64,000 bases of DNA, taken from positions 437,878 through 501,877 of the forward strand of contig NZ_FRDN01000004.1 of assembly GCF_900143285.1 (NCBI RefSeq), given 5' to 3'. The stretch's first letter is position 1, and every line of letters begins with the position of its first letter. Under the pieces are notes generated by a model. It saw only the letters and a program-made list of their open reading frames with translations. It searched no databases and was not told the origin of the DNA. Positions 17,029-23,900 of this stretch are shown piece by piece. The DNA comes from Desulfitobacterium chlororespirans DSM 11544 (GTDB lineage Bacteria > Bacillota > Desulfitobacteriia > Desulfitobacteriales > Desulfitobacteriaceae). A program made the position numbers and the translations under genes.

Positions 17029-17822
17029 AATCAGGCCATGGCACCCTAACCTATGGCGGCTTTACCATCCACTACGCCTTATACGGCAAAGGCAGCCCTC
17101 TCCTTTGCCTCCACGGTCTGAATTTAGATGGGAGGATGTTCGCCGGTAAAAACATGAAAGAACTGTTTCCGGACAGGATGATCGTGGCCCTGGACCTGCC
17201 CGGTTATGGCCGTTCCAACTTTATCCCTGGGGCAGGCGTTTTGGAAATCGGCAAGCTGATCGATCAGGTAGCCGACAAACTGGGTTTAAACCAGTTTGAA
17301 TTGTGCGGATTTTGCCTGGGGGGAATTTTTGCCTTGGATTATGCCATCCGCAACCCAGACCGTCTATCCAGACTGTATCTGATCGAAACCATGATCTATC
17401 TGCCCTGGTGGATGACCCTCTGCAATACTCCCTTTTTTCGTGTCCTCTATCAAAAATTCAGCCATAACAAATTGTGTCTTGCCCTCCTGGAACTGGCCCC
17501 CGCCCTGAAGGGCCTGGCCAAACTACAAAGCCTGAAGCTTACCTCCAGGCTCTGGAACAACCAAGTTAATTCTTTCTACATCGACATGATGAAGGAATAC
17601 CAAAAAATCGATCACATCCAAAGAAGCAGAGCGGTATCCTGCGAAACCATGCTGATCTTTTCCGATCAGTCTTTCAAGATGATTCGCAAGACCAACTATG
17701 GCTTACAGGCAGCAATTAGGCACTCTACCCTGTACCGGCTTCCCAATGGCGGGCATTTTTCTCCGATATCCGGATCATCCTCTCTCCGAACCGTGATGAA
17801 CGTATGCCGCCGCAGCCGGTAA
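17025..17822 (+). CDS. Alpha/beta hydrolase with Cys in the nucleophile elbow
   Basis: The 265-residue protein has the alpha/beta-hydrolase start 'LLCLHGLNLDGRMF' (oxyanion region), 'VALDLPGYGRS' and an elbow GFCLGG at about 99-104, in which the usual Ser is Cys, as in dienelactone hydrolase. A late His occurs in 'LPNGGHFSPIS'. Its ATG overlaps the radical SAM stop (ATGA). It ends the plus-strand operon and converges with the iron-sulfur protein gene (stops 5 bp apart). It may release or trim the product of the operon; a thioester or ester substrate is possible. Confidence 0.85.
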   Translation: MKSGHGTLTYGGFTIHYALYGKGSPLLCLHGLNLDGRMFAGKNMKELFPDRMIVALDLPGYGRSNFIPGAGVLEIGKLIDQVADKLGLNQFELCGFCLGGIFALDYAIRNPDRLSRLYLIETMIYLPWWMTLCNTPFFRVLYQKFSHNKLCLALLELAPALKGLAKLQSLKLTSRLWNNQVNSFYIDMMKEYQKIDHIQRSRAVSCETMLIFSDQSFKMIRKTNYGLQAAIRHSTLYRLPNGGHFSPISGSSSLRTVMNVCRRSR

Positions 17823-17826
17823 TCAC

Positions 17827-18588
17827 TTAACGCACCCCGACCGGGCAAAATTTCATGCAATTAAAACAGTAATACTGCATTCCCATAGAGCCAGCTTGTT
17901 GTAGCCGCCCATATCTTTCCTCCATAAACATATTTTTTTGTTCTTCTGGTGAGCTGCCGCTGAACTCTTGCCAAAAGGCGATGTTCGCCCCTAAGCCATA
18001 AGGCTGGGAGTTCCTGATACACTTGCCGACACTTGTTTTGCCGGCTTCGTCAAGTGCCCCGGCCGGGCAGTTCCTGACGCACAGATCGCAGTGCCTGCAC
18101 AGGTCCTGTTCTATTTTTTCATTCGGCTCGATCTCAAGGTTGGTGATCAGCGCCGTCAGCCCGATCCGTGTTCCGAAGCGCGGATGAATAACGAGGTTGT
18201 GCCGGCCAAAGGTTCCCATTCCAGCGGCCACCGCCGCGTGGCGCTGGGAAAAGTCTGCTATTGCCGGTCTGTCCTTATGTAATTCCATAGGATAAGAATA
18301 TGGCATATCCACGACCTTGGCCCGAAATTCTCTTTTCAGGAAGCGATTGATCTGATAGCTGCAGGACCGCTGAAAAGAGTTCATGTCCAGACGACCGTTC
18401 ATGGCGATCGTGACACTGGGGCTTTCGCATGTATCCAGCTCCTGGAAAACCAAAGAGATAATCGTCCTGGCCTCCGGCAAGAAACTTGCGATGGGGTAGG
18501 ATTTTGGGCTGTGGTAATCTTCGACTTTTGCAAACCCCACATCATCGACGCCTAAATCCAAAATAAACTTTTTAATCTTTTCTTTCAT
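17827..18588 (-). CDS. QueG-like 4Fe-4S double-cluster protein
   Basis: The 253-residue protein resembles epoxyqueuosine reductase and reductive-dehalogenase-related iron-sulfur proteins. It has 'GMGTFGRHNLVIHPRFGTRI' in the middle and a cluster motif CRHCDLCVRNCP (about 163-174), plus a late Cys set CFNCMKFCP that completes two [4Fe-4S] clusters. The usual QueG C-terminal HEAT repeats are missing, so true QueG function is unlikely. Its promoter region holds a near-copy (15/16) of the dyad at the upstream marR gene, so it is probably controlled by that MarR protein. Confidence 0.85.
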   Translation of the reverse strand: MKEKIKKFILDLGVDDVGFAKVEDYHSPKSYPIASFLPEARTIISLVFQELDTCESPSVTIAMNGRLDMNSFQRSCSYQINRFLKREFRAKVVDMPYSYPMELHKDRPAIADFSQRHAAVAAGMGTFGRHNLVIHPRFGTRIGLTALITNLEIEPNEKIEQDLCRHCDLCVRNCPAGALDEAGKTSVGKCIRNSQPYGLGANIAFWQEFSGSSPEEQKNMFMEERYGRLQQAGSMGMQYYCFNCMKFCPVGVR

Positions 18589-18640
18589 GGGTTTACGTCC
18601 TCCTCACTATTTAATCGGCCGGGATGAACGGCTCACAACA

Positions 18641-18656
18641 ACGTGCATATACACAT
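18641..18656. promoter_or_regulatory. Dyad shared with the marR promoter, before the iron-sulfur gene
   Basis: ACGTGCATATACACAT lies between the marR stop and the iron-sulfur protein start. It is identical in 15 of 16 positions to ATGTGCATATACACAT at 19182-19197. Its arms GTG/CAC flank CATATA. The repetition at two promoters of one divergent-free gene pair marks it as the MarR operator. Confidence 0.6.
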
Positions 18657-18705
18657 ATTATTCCTTAAAAGGCGCCCGTCTTTAGTTGCCTTATACTCCT
18701 TCACC

Positions 18706-19143
18706 TCAAGGGGCAAGCGCTTCCAGCTTCGACAGCAATTCAACAAGCTTGGCCAGGTCTTCTTCACCCATATATTCTTTTAACGATGCTTGAGCCACTC
18801 CCCATAACTTCCAGCCCCTAGCTACGGCATCTTTTCCTTTATCCGTCAACAAGATTTGCCGGGTACGTGAATCTTTGCCCTGCTTAATCTCAAGGAATTC
18901 GGCCTCAATCAATGGTTTCATATTGCGGTTCAGAGTCGTGCGATCAATACGCATCCTTTTGGCCAGTTCGCTGATCGTGGCTGTTTCTGCTATTTCAAGA
19001 TGCTTGAGCAGGGATAGTTGGGAAGTGGTGATTCCACTGGGCTTTAGTATGTCATCATAAAATTGGGTAACAGCCCGGGAAGCCCTGCGGATATTTATGC
19101 AATGACAGGGGCTGGGTCGCTTCGGATTGATCTGTTGTTTCAT
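18706..19143 (-). CDS. MarR family transcriptional regulator
   Basis: The 145-residue protein has the winged-helix core at about 45-105: 'SQLSLLKHLEIAETATISELAKRMRIDRTT' (cited in part) and the wing 'KQGKDSRTRQILLTDKGK'. The N-terminus carries CHCINIRRASRA, with two close cysteines (Cys14 and Cys16) that might allow redox sensing, which would fit a regulator of an iron-sulfur protein; this is inference. It probably represses itself and the downstream gene through dyads at 19182-19197 and 18641-18656. Confidence 0.87.
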   Translation of the reverse strand: MKQQINPKRPSPCHCINIRRASRAVTQFYDDILKPSGITTSQLSLLKHLEIAETATISELAKRMRIDRTTLNRNMKPLIEAEFLEIKQGKDSRTRQILLTDKGKDAVARGWKLWGVAQASLKEYMGEEDLAKLVELLSKLEALAP

Positions 19144-19181
19144 AATCGGGTGCCTTCCATCATGTTATTTGCGCCGGAATT

Positions 19182-19197
19182 ATGTGCATATACACAT
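19182..19197. promoter_or_regulatory. Probable MarR autoregulatory operator
   Basis: ATGTGCATATACACAT is an imperfect palindrome (arms ATGTG/CACAT) located 39 bp upstream of the marR start, and it recurs at 18641-18656 before the downstream gene. Confidence 0.6.
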
Positions 19198-19299
19198 TTA
19201 TTTTACTATTGCCCCCTCCAAGGTGTCAATCATTCAAATACCTCTTACCGCTGCAAGACAAAAGAAAAAATCAATTTCTATTATTATTTCAGTTATTTT

Positions 19300-19336
19300 A
19301 CCCCCATCCTTGCCATAGCATAGCAAAGACGGGGGT
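19300..19336 (+). promoter_or_regulatory. Hairpin that pairs the amj ribosome site
   Basis: ACCCCC at 19300-19305 pairs with GGGGGT at 19331-19336, and CTTGC/GCAAAG-type pairing extends the stem inward with two mismatches around a 9-base loop. GGGGGTG is the only ribosome-binding sequence before the ATG at 19343, so translation initiation would be blocked when the stem forms. No T-run follows. It could be a thermosensor-type or protein-released switch. Confidence 0.55.
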
Positions 19337-19342
19337 GAATCT

Positions 19343-20134
19343 ATGCCTTTCAGTCTTGGTGAATTATTGGTTGTGACGATGATCATTCATATGATCGATA
19401 CCTTTGCCTACGCCGTACGCCTGAACTCTGTCAAAACCGGCCAGTTTGCTTTATCAGTCACCCTGTTCAACCTCTTTTACCTCATCTCCCTCGTTGCCCA
19501 TACCATTCAAGCCCCTATGATCGGCAGCTTGATCGACAGTTCCATCAGCCAGAGCATAGATCCCCTTCCTCAATTGCGCAGACTCATCTTGGCGGCCACG
19601 GCCGGCACCTTTGCCGGCATCCTTTTTATGCCCACTTTTTTGCAGTTTTTTCACCGCGCTGTGTTTAATTTGGAGAGGGCCGGTTCCGTTCCTGCCATTG
19701 TGCGGGAGGCTGTAAAGATACGCAGCCCGGGCCGGTTGCTGCATTATTTTACTTTGCCGAGCAAAAAAATGGTTCGCAATCTTCCCTTCCAAAAAATCCC
19801 CAAAGAACTGATCGCTCTTAACACCCTGGTTACCGGCATATACACCGTCGGGGGCATGTCGGCCTATTATGCCGCTATCCTTGTTCCGGAAGGACACCGC
19901 CTGGCAGCGGCTGCTTCAGCCGGCTTCCTTAACACCTCAGCCAATATCATTTTCATGCTATTTGTCGATCCTAAGTCCTCGATTATTACCGATCAGGCTT
20001 TGCGGGGCAACCGCCCCTACGCCGATGTCAAAGCCCTGGTCGTTTTTTTGATGAGTGCCAAGCTTCTGGGAACATTCCTGGGACAATTGCTGCTGGTTCC
20101 GCTGGCCCAGGCGATTGCTGCTTTTTATCTTTAG
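19343..20134 (+). CDS. amj: Amj-type lipid II flippase
   Basis: The 263-residue polytopic protein matches Amj (alternate to MurJ; B. subtilis YdaH) in length and landmarks: the start 'MIIHMIDTFAYAVRLNSVKTGQFALSV' (cited in part; residues about 13-39) and a long middle loop containing 'FQKIPKELIALNTLVTGIYTVG'-type residues, with hydrophobic helices on both sides. Amj moves lipid II across the membrane for peptidoglycan synthesis. In B. subtilis it is induced by envelope stress. Here its ribosome site lies in a hairpin (19300-19336), suggesting post-transcriptional control. It stands alone and ends before a terminator. Confidence 0.85.
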   Translation: MPFSLGELLVVTMIIHMIDTFAYAVRLNSVKTGQFALSVTLFNLFYLISLVAHTIQAPMIGSLIDSSISQSIDPLPQLRRLILAATAGTFAGILFMPTFLQFFHRAVFNLERAGSVPAIVREAVKIRSPGRLLHYFTLPSKKMVRNLPFQKIPKELIALNTLVTGIYTVGGMSAYYAAILVPEGHRLAAAASAGFLNTSANIIFMLFVDPKSSIITDQALRGNRPYADVKALVVFLMSAKLLGTFLGQLLLVPLAQAIAAFYL

Positions 20135-20241
20135 TTTTCGTTTCCGATTTGCAGCATTGCGTAATTTGGGATATGCTTTTGAAGCCAGTAAGCAAATCAA
20201 TACGCTTTCTATCGGCGAATCTCATGATATATTTCCGCTAA

Positions 20242-20267
20242 AGTAGCCCTAACCGGCTACTTTTTTT
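20242..20267 (+). terminator. Rho-independent terminator between amj and the toxin-antitoxin pair
   Basis: AGTAGCC and GGCTACT pair around the loop CTAACC and are followed by a T7 run. It is a sister of the terminator at 21036-21063, with the same loop and T-run and with compensatory stem changes. Confidence 0.85.
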
Positions 20268-20349
20268 GCTTCTCAGTTATATCATTTGCGCATTTTGCTC
20301 ATACTGTACATAAAGTACAGCATATGATACTATTGGAGGTGAGGGAGGA

Positions 20350-20775
20350 ATGACCATGTTGACTGAATTACAGTTTACTGAAGCCAGAAGTCAGTTTTCA
20401 ACCCTGTATGATTCTGTATTTAACTCTTTTAATCCTGCCATTGTAAAAAGAAAGCAGACCGAACAAATCGCGATGCTTCGGGTTGATCTGCTCAAGATGA
20501 TACTGGATGATTATAAATTAAATCCGGAAGTTATTCAGGAAGACGATGGCTCAATAACACTTGCCCTTGACACACTTGAGATTTATGTCAACAACTCGAC
20601 ATTAGATTTAGCCGCTGCGGACTTAATTGAAGACCTTAAGCTCTATGCTCAAGATTATTTAAAACGTTCCCAGTTATTTCTCCATTCGCCAAACCGAACA
20701 CACCATTTTCCCTATATATTGAGGATTATGTTGTGCGAAAACGATGATGAAATCCGTGCGCTGGCAGGATTATAA
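20350..20775 (+). CDS. Phd-like antitoxin candidate
   Basis: The 141-residue protein starts 'ELQFTEARSQFSTLYDSVFN', which resembles the N-terminal Phd/YefM antitoxin fold (motif with F-S-x-L-Y), followed by 'AIVKRKQTEQIAMLRVDLLKMIL'-type residues. The rest is an acidic region not in typical Phd proteins. Two starts are possible: ATG 20350 (after GGAGGTG) and ATG 20356 (after GGAGGA); I list the longer. It is 3 bp upstream of the HicA-like gene, the usual toxin-antitoxin layout. Both lie between twin terminators, as a compact cassette. Confidence 0.6.
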   Translation: MTMLTELQFTEARSQFSTLYDSVFNSFNPAIVKRKQTEQIAMLRVDLLKMILDDYKLNPEVIQEDDGSITLALDTLEIYVNNSTLDLAAADLIEDLKLYAQDYLKRSQLFLHSPNRTHHFPYILRIMLCENDDEIRALAGL

Positions 20776-20778
20776 ACT

Positions 20779-21003
20779 ATGGCACCAAAGTTTGGAGATT
20801 TGAAGCATTTTTGTGATAAAAACGGTTGGATCATGGTCCGGAACACGGATCATTGGTACTATGAAAAAGTCCTGAATGATGGAACTCTTCTACGAACCAA
20901 AATAAGCCATGCCGTTAGCAAAGAGATTCCTCAAAATCTATGGGATAGAATTCTGCGCAAACAACTTCATATAACTGAGAAAGATTTTTGGAAAGGACTT
21001 TAA
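20779..21003 (+). CDS. HicA-like toxin candidate
   Basis: The 74-residue protein has the HicA-type double-stranded RNA-binding pattern: a G-W near the start ('NGWIMVRNTDHWYYEK'), where HicA has G-W-x3-R-x4-H with the catalytic His, and a later 'KISHAVSKEIPQNLWDRIL', where HicA has a second H-like strand. It would be an mRNA-targeting toxin. The pairing with a Phd-like rather than HicB-like partner is unusual, so both assignments are tentative. The gene begins 3 bp after the antitoxin stop with the ribosome site inside the upstream gene. Confidence 0.6.
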   Translation: MAPKFGDLKHFCDKNGWIMVRNTDHWYYEKVLNDGTLLRTKISHAVSKEIPQNLWDRILRKQLHITEKDFWKGL

Positions 21004-21035
21004 TGGGCCTTGAAAACTATTTGTATCATCCGTCA

Positions 21036-21063
21036 AAGCAACCCTAACCGGTTGCTTTTTTTG
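21036..21063 (+). terminator. Rho-independent terminator behind the toxin gene
   Basis: AAGCAACC and GGTTGCTT pair around the loop CTAACC and are followed by a T-run. The sequence parallels the terminator at 20242-20267 with compensatory base changes in the stem. Confidence 0.88.
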
Positions 21064-21075
21064 CTCTGCCGGTTT

Positions 21076-21300
21076 TCATTTTGCTCGCCCATGAACAACG
21101 AACGCTATACCAGCCGCCAATAACCCCACAACGGCTGAAACCAGCGTTTTAAAAACTGCCATATGCTTTATGCTTTCAGCAAAGTATTCCATCGGTGGAG
21201 CATATAATTTAATCCGAAAACCTGGCCAATAGCAAAGCATCAAATATGCGGCGATAAACACAACAACAAATAAAATTAAAGAAGTAATCGGCTTTTGCAT
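21076..21300 (-). CDS. Small two-helix membrane protein
   Basis: The 74-residue protein starts at ATG 21300 after GGAAGGATC; the longer in-frame start at 21441 would overlap the reading frame at 21416-21604 and has no ribosome site. It has two hydrophobic segments (about 5-25, 'SLILFVVVFIAAYLMLCYW', and about 48-70, 'TLVSAVVGLLAAGIAFVVHG') and a short outside loop. No family is recognised. It sits at the end of a run of three small minus-strand genes. Confidence 0.6.
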   Translation of the reverse strand: MQKPITSLILFVVVFIAAYLMLCYWPGFRIKLYAPPMEYFAESIKHMAVFKTLVSAVVGLLAAGIAFVVHGRAK

Positions 21301-21415
21301 TGATCCTTCCTGCTTTCCCACCTCAAAATGTAAATTATCTTGTCTATGATTTCGGATAATGTTCATAAATTTGCTGTCACACAGTGTATCTTGAAGAGTC
21401 GAGGACGGCATTGTC

Positions 21416-21604
21416 TTAGGCACTAAACGAAATCGCCCCAAACGAAATAATAAATTCTTCCAATTCTAAGCTCTCATTGTAAAGCAAAACATGCAATTCA
21501 TATTTATCGCTTGTTCTATATACTTCATCATATAGCCACCACGACTTTTCCAGAGTGGAATCGCGTTTAAGTATCTTGTAATCCTCAAAACGAATTTGAT
21601 TTAT
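21416..21604 (-). CDS. Possible 62-residue protein with a non-standard start
   Basis: Between two small genes, a clean frame reads from about 21604 to a TAA at 21416-21418 with protein-like content (IRFEDYKILKRDSTL, KSWWLYDEVYRTSDKYELH). No ATG, GTG or TTG precedes it in frame after the upstream TAA. A GGGAGG site at 21615-21620 is present; ATA at 21604 or ACG at 21610 would be the starts. It may be translated from a rare codon or be a gene that lost its start. I do not recognise the family. Confidence 0.4.
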   Translation of the reverse strand: MNQIRFEDYKILKRDSTLEKSWWLYDEVYRTSDKYELHVLLYNESLELEEFIISFGAISFSA

Positions 21605-21633
21605 ATTCGTAAAACCTCCCGAAATAACAAGCC

Positions 21634-21858
21634 CTAATTATTTCCGCGAATTATGATGGTTTCACACTTTTGACAGCAATATGCCTGCTCATACGCCCCT
21701 AACAAATTGGCTCCCTTGACCATAATATCGCCCTCATATTCTTTAGGTAAAAACGATAGCCTGTGTTTTTTCTTACTCCATATAATGATTCTCGGACTTT
21801 GAATATAACCCTGTACCATATCTCCATTGCAGTACGGGCATACCTTTAGTTCTTCCAT
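21634..21858 (-). CDS. Small zinc-ribbon-like protein (PF20097/DUF6487 type)
   Basis: The 74-residue protein opens with CPYCNGDMVQG and closes with CCQKCETIIIRG, two cysteine pairs that together make a zinc ribbon, with 'EGDIMVKGANL' between. It resembles the short DUF6487-like proteins widespread in Firmicutes; function unknown. Start ATG 21858. It is the first of three small minus-strand genes. Confidence 0.7.
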   Translation of the reverse strand: MEELKVCPYCNGDMVQGYIQSPRIIIWSKKKHRLSFLPKEYEGDIMVKGANLLGAYEQAYCCQKCETIIIRGNN

Positions 21859-21928
21859 GGCAACTACCCCCTATCACCATTATAGTGTTCTATCCTATCT
21901 CCCCTGGCTCCTGCCATGGGCGAACGCC

Positions 21929-22765
21929 TCAATAGCTTTCTTCCCCCGCTTGAAGCAAGGGTTCATACATCATCAGCGCATGATTCTCTGTGACAAACTC
22001 ATCGGCGAGCAGGTCGCCGCTTAAATCCAACACCTTCCGCTTGATCACATTGTGCCTTGTATAACCGCCCCACCATTCCTGCTTGATTAAGTGCTGGCTT
22101 TCATAGATTTGGAAGGTGCGTGAACTGGGATGCTCACATCGCCATTCCCCTTCCAAATCATTATCCCCCACGCTAACCAGCAGTTGATATTCATAGGGAG
22201 TATCATTTCTGATCTGCAGATCCACATAATTATAGACAACTGTTGCACCACTGCCGAAGGGCTGAGTCCGGTTGGCATCGGGAAAAACGTCATGGGTGTG
22301 GCGCCAGCGTTCTGTGATCGTCAAGGGGGTATGCAGAGTCATCCAATAGATAAGGTTGGAGAGCTGGCACAAACCGCCGCCCACACCCGCCGTAAATGAG
22401 CCGTTTGTCAAAACCATTCCTTTTCGATAGCCTTTAGCTTGTGTCGGTTTCCCAACCAAGCGCCAAAAGGAAAAAGTCTCCCCTGGTTTCACCAGAATCT
22501 TGTTAATTTTTCCGCAAGCCAACTTCAAGTTGGCTGCTTTATTTTCCTGCAGCCACATATCCACATGGCGTAAACGCCTGTACAATGGCGTTTTATGGGT
22601 TGCCACACCATGAGCAAGCTCCTTCTCTCCTGAGCTCAAAGCATATCTGTTTGACCGGTTAAATGTCCACTGCCAATATCGCCGCCAGGTGAAATATATC
22701 CTCCCTAAGGTCATGCGCAGTTTTGAACGGGAAACCGGCTTGCTGGTTTGATAACGGTAGCTCAA
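21929..22765 (-). CDS. VanW family protein
   Basis: The 278-residue protein contains the VanW signature region with 'GKINKILVKPGETFSFW', 'GKPTQAKGYRKGMVLTNG', 'GVGGGLCQLSNLIYW' and 'FGSGATVVYNYVDLQIRN'. VanW proteins occur in vancomycin-resistance clusters and in many envelope-related loci, but their biochemical role is not fixed. The N-terminal 90 residues are basic and lack a clear signal peptide. It lies 19 bp downstream of the phosphotransferase gene and may be co-transcribed with it. Confidence 0.92.
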   Translation of the reverse strand: MSYRYQTSKPVSRSKLRMTLGRIYFTWRRYWQWTFNRSNRYALSSGEKELAHGVATHKTPLYRRLRHVDMWLQENKAANLKLACGKINKILVKPGETFSFWRLVGKPTQAKGYRKGMVLTNGSFTAGVGGGLCQLSNLIYWMTLHTPLTITERWRHTHDVFPDANRTQPFGSGATVVYNYVDLQIRNDTPYEYQLLVSVGDNDLEGEWRCEHPSSRTFQIYESQHLIKQEWWGGYTRHNVIKRKVLDLSGDLLADEFVTENHALMMYEPLLQAGEESY

Positions 22766-22784
22766 GCCATTTACCCCCCTTTAA

Positions 22785-23696
22785 TCATTTCATGCTTTCA
22801 TTTCTTTCCTGCCAATACCAGGTTGGAACGGGATTCTTCATATTATCAAACCAGCCTAGTACCTCCTCTGCCTGTTTCTTCATTGTGTCAATTTCTTCTT
22901 TGCCAAAGGGGATGGCCCAGGGAATTGAGGAGAGCAGGTTGCTGGAAATGTAAAATATCAGCAGTCTAAAAAATTCAAGGGGAGGTTTTCCGCCAAAATA
23001 GCCGTCAAGCTGACCGGTAGCGAATGGAGGACTGACTGCTGCGCTCCACACGATGCGGTTGAATTCCTCCCAAGGATCACCGAAATCAAAGCGGTTGAAA
23101 TCAATGATGGACAGGGTATTCTCTCCTGAGATGATCATATTGCCTACATGATAATCACCATGCTGACAGCACTGGAGTCTGCCGGAAAGGAGATGACGGT
23201 TGTTTTCGATGTATCCGATCATTTCATCGTCACCGTTCAGCTTTATCCCGCAGGCCTGATATTTTGCAATTTTATGGCTGGCCTTGCGGTTAAAGCGGCT
23301 GCTCCATTCTTCCTTTTCTTCCGGAGCAGGAAGGGAATGAATCCGTTTGAGTATTTCACCGGATTGCTTTCCCAGCCGGTATTGCTCTTGCTCTGTCAAT
23401 CGTGGCAGAACAAGCTCCGCATCCTCGCCCTCACACCATGTAAGCAGCAAATACACACTCTTTCCATGGTCACATATTCCAAAATCCACAGGGTGAGACA
23501 TGGGCACACCTAAGGCCGCAACCTGCCCCATCATTGCAAACTCGGCCTTTTTTCTGCTGTATTCCGAGCTATCGGCTATGCGCAGAAGAAGCCTCCTGCC
23601 CTCCGCAGTTTCTATGTAATATTTCTGATCACTGGACCAGCCTTTATGGAGCGGCTCAACTCTGACAAAGGTTTCATAACCCCTGATATTCTTCAT
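22785..23696 (-). CDS. Aminoglycoside phosphotransferase/choline kinase-fold kinase
   Basis: The 303-residue protein has the kinase-fold catalytic motif HGDYHVGNMI (about 177-186) and the metal-binding IIDFNRFDFGDP (about 194-205), which correspond to HxDxxxxN and the DFG-like motif of aminoglycoside/CotH-like phosphotransferases. It phosphorylates a small molecule whose identity is not evident. The C-terminal part is hydrophobic in places ('FFRLLIFYISSNLLSS'). Tandem with vanW-like gene. Confidence 0.88.
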   Translation of the reverse strand: MKNIRGYETFVRVEPLHKGWSSDQKYYIETAEGRRLLLRIADSSEYSRKKAEFAMMGQVAALGVPMSHPVDFGICDHGKSVYLLLTWCEGEDAELVLPRLTEQEQYRLGKQSGEILKRIHSLPAPEEKEEWSSRFNRKASHKIAKYQACGIKLNGDDEMIGYIENNRHLLSGRLQCCQHGDYHVGNMIISGENTLSIIDFNRFDFGDPWEEFNRIVWSAAVSPPFATGQLDGYFGGKPPLEFFRLLIFYISSNLLSSIPWAIPFGKEEIDTMKKQAEEVLGWFDNMKNPVPTWYWQERNESMK

Positions 23697-23800
23697 TTGT
23701 CCCCCTCCTTTCAGACTCTAAATGAGTGAAATCATTTTCTTCAACCCTTATTATGTTTTTAACAGCGTTACACTAGTCCGTCTTCTCTTATTCTAAACAC

Positions 23801-23860
23801 AAAAAGGCGGCTAAATCTATAGGAAGATCATTAAGATCATTTCCCAAGAGATAACCGCCT
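23801..23860 (-). terminator. Terminator-like hairpin behind the AraC-type gene
   Basis: On the minus strand, AGGCGGTTATCT and AGATTTAGCCGCC-type arms flank a long loop and the second arm runs into TTTTTGTG. It lies 41 bp past the AraC stop and separates it from the phosphotransferase gene. Confidence 0.6.
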
Positions 23861-23900
23861 ATCGCGTAGAGTGGGATAGCTTTCTTTCGACCCGGTCAAA

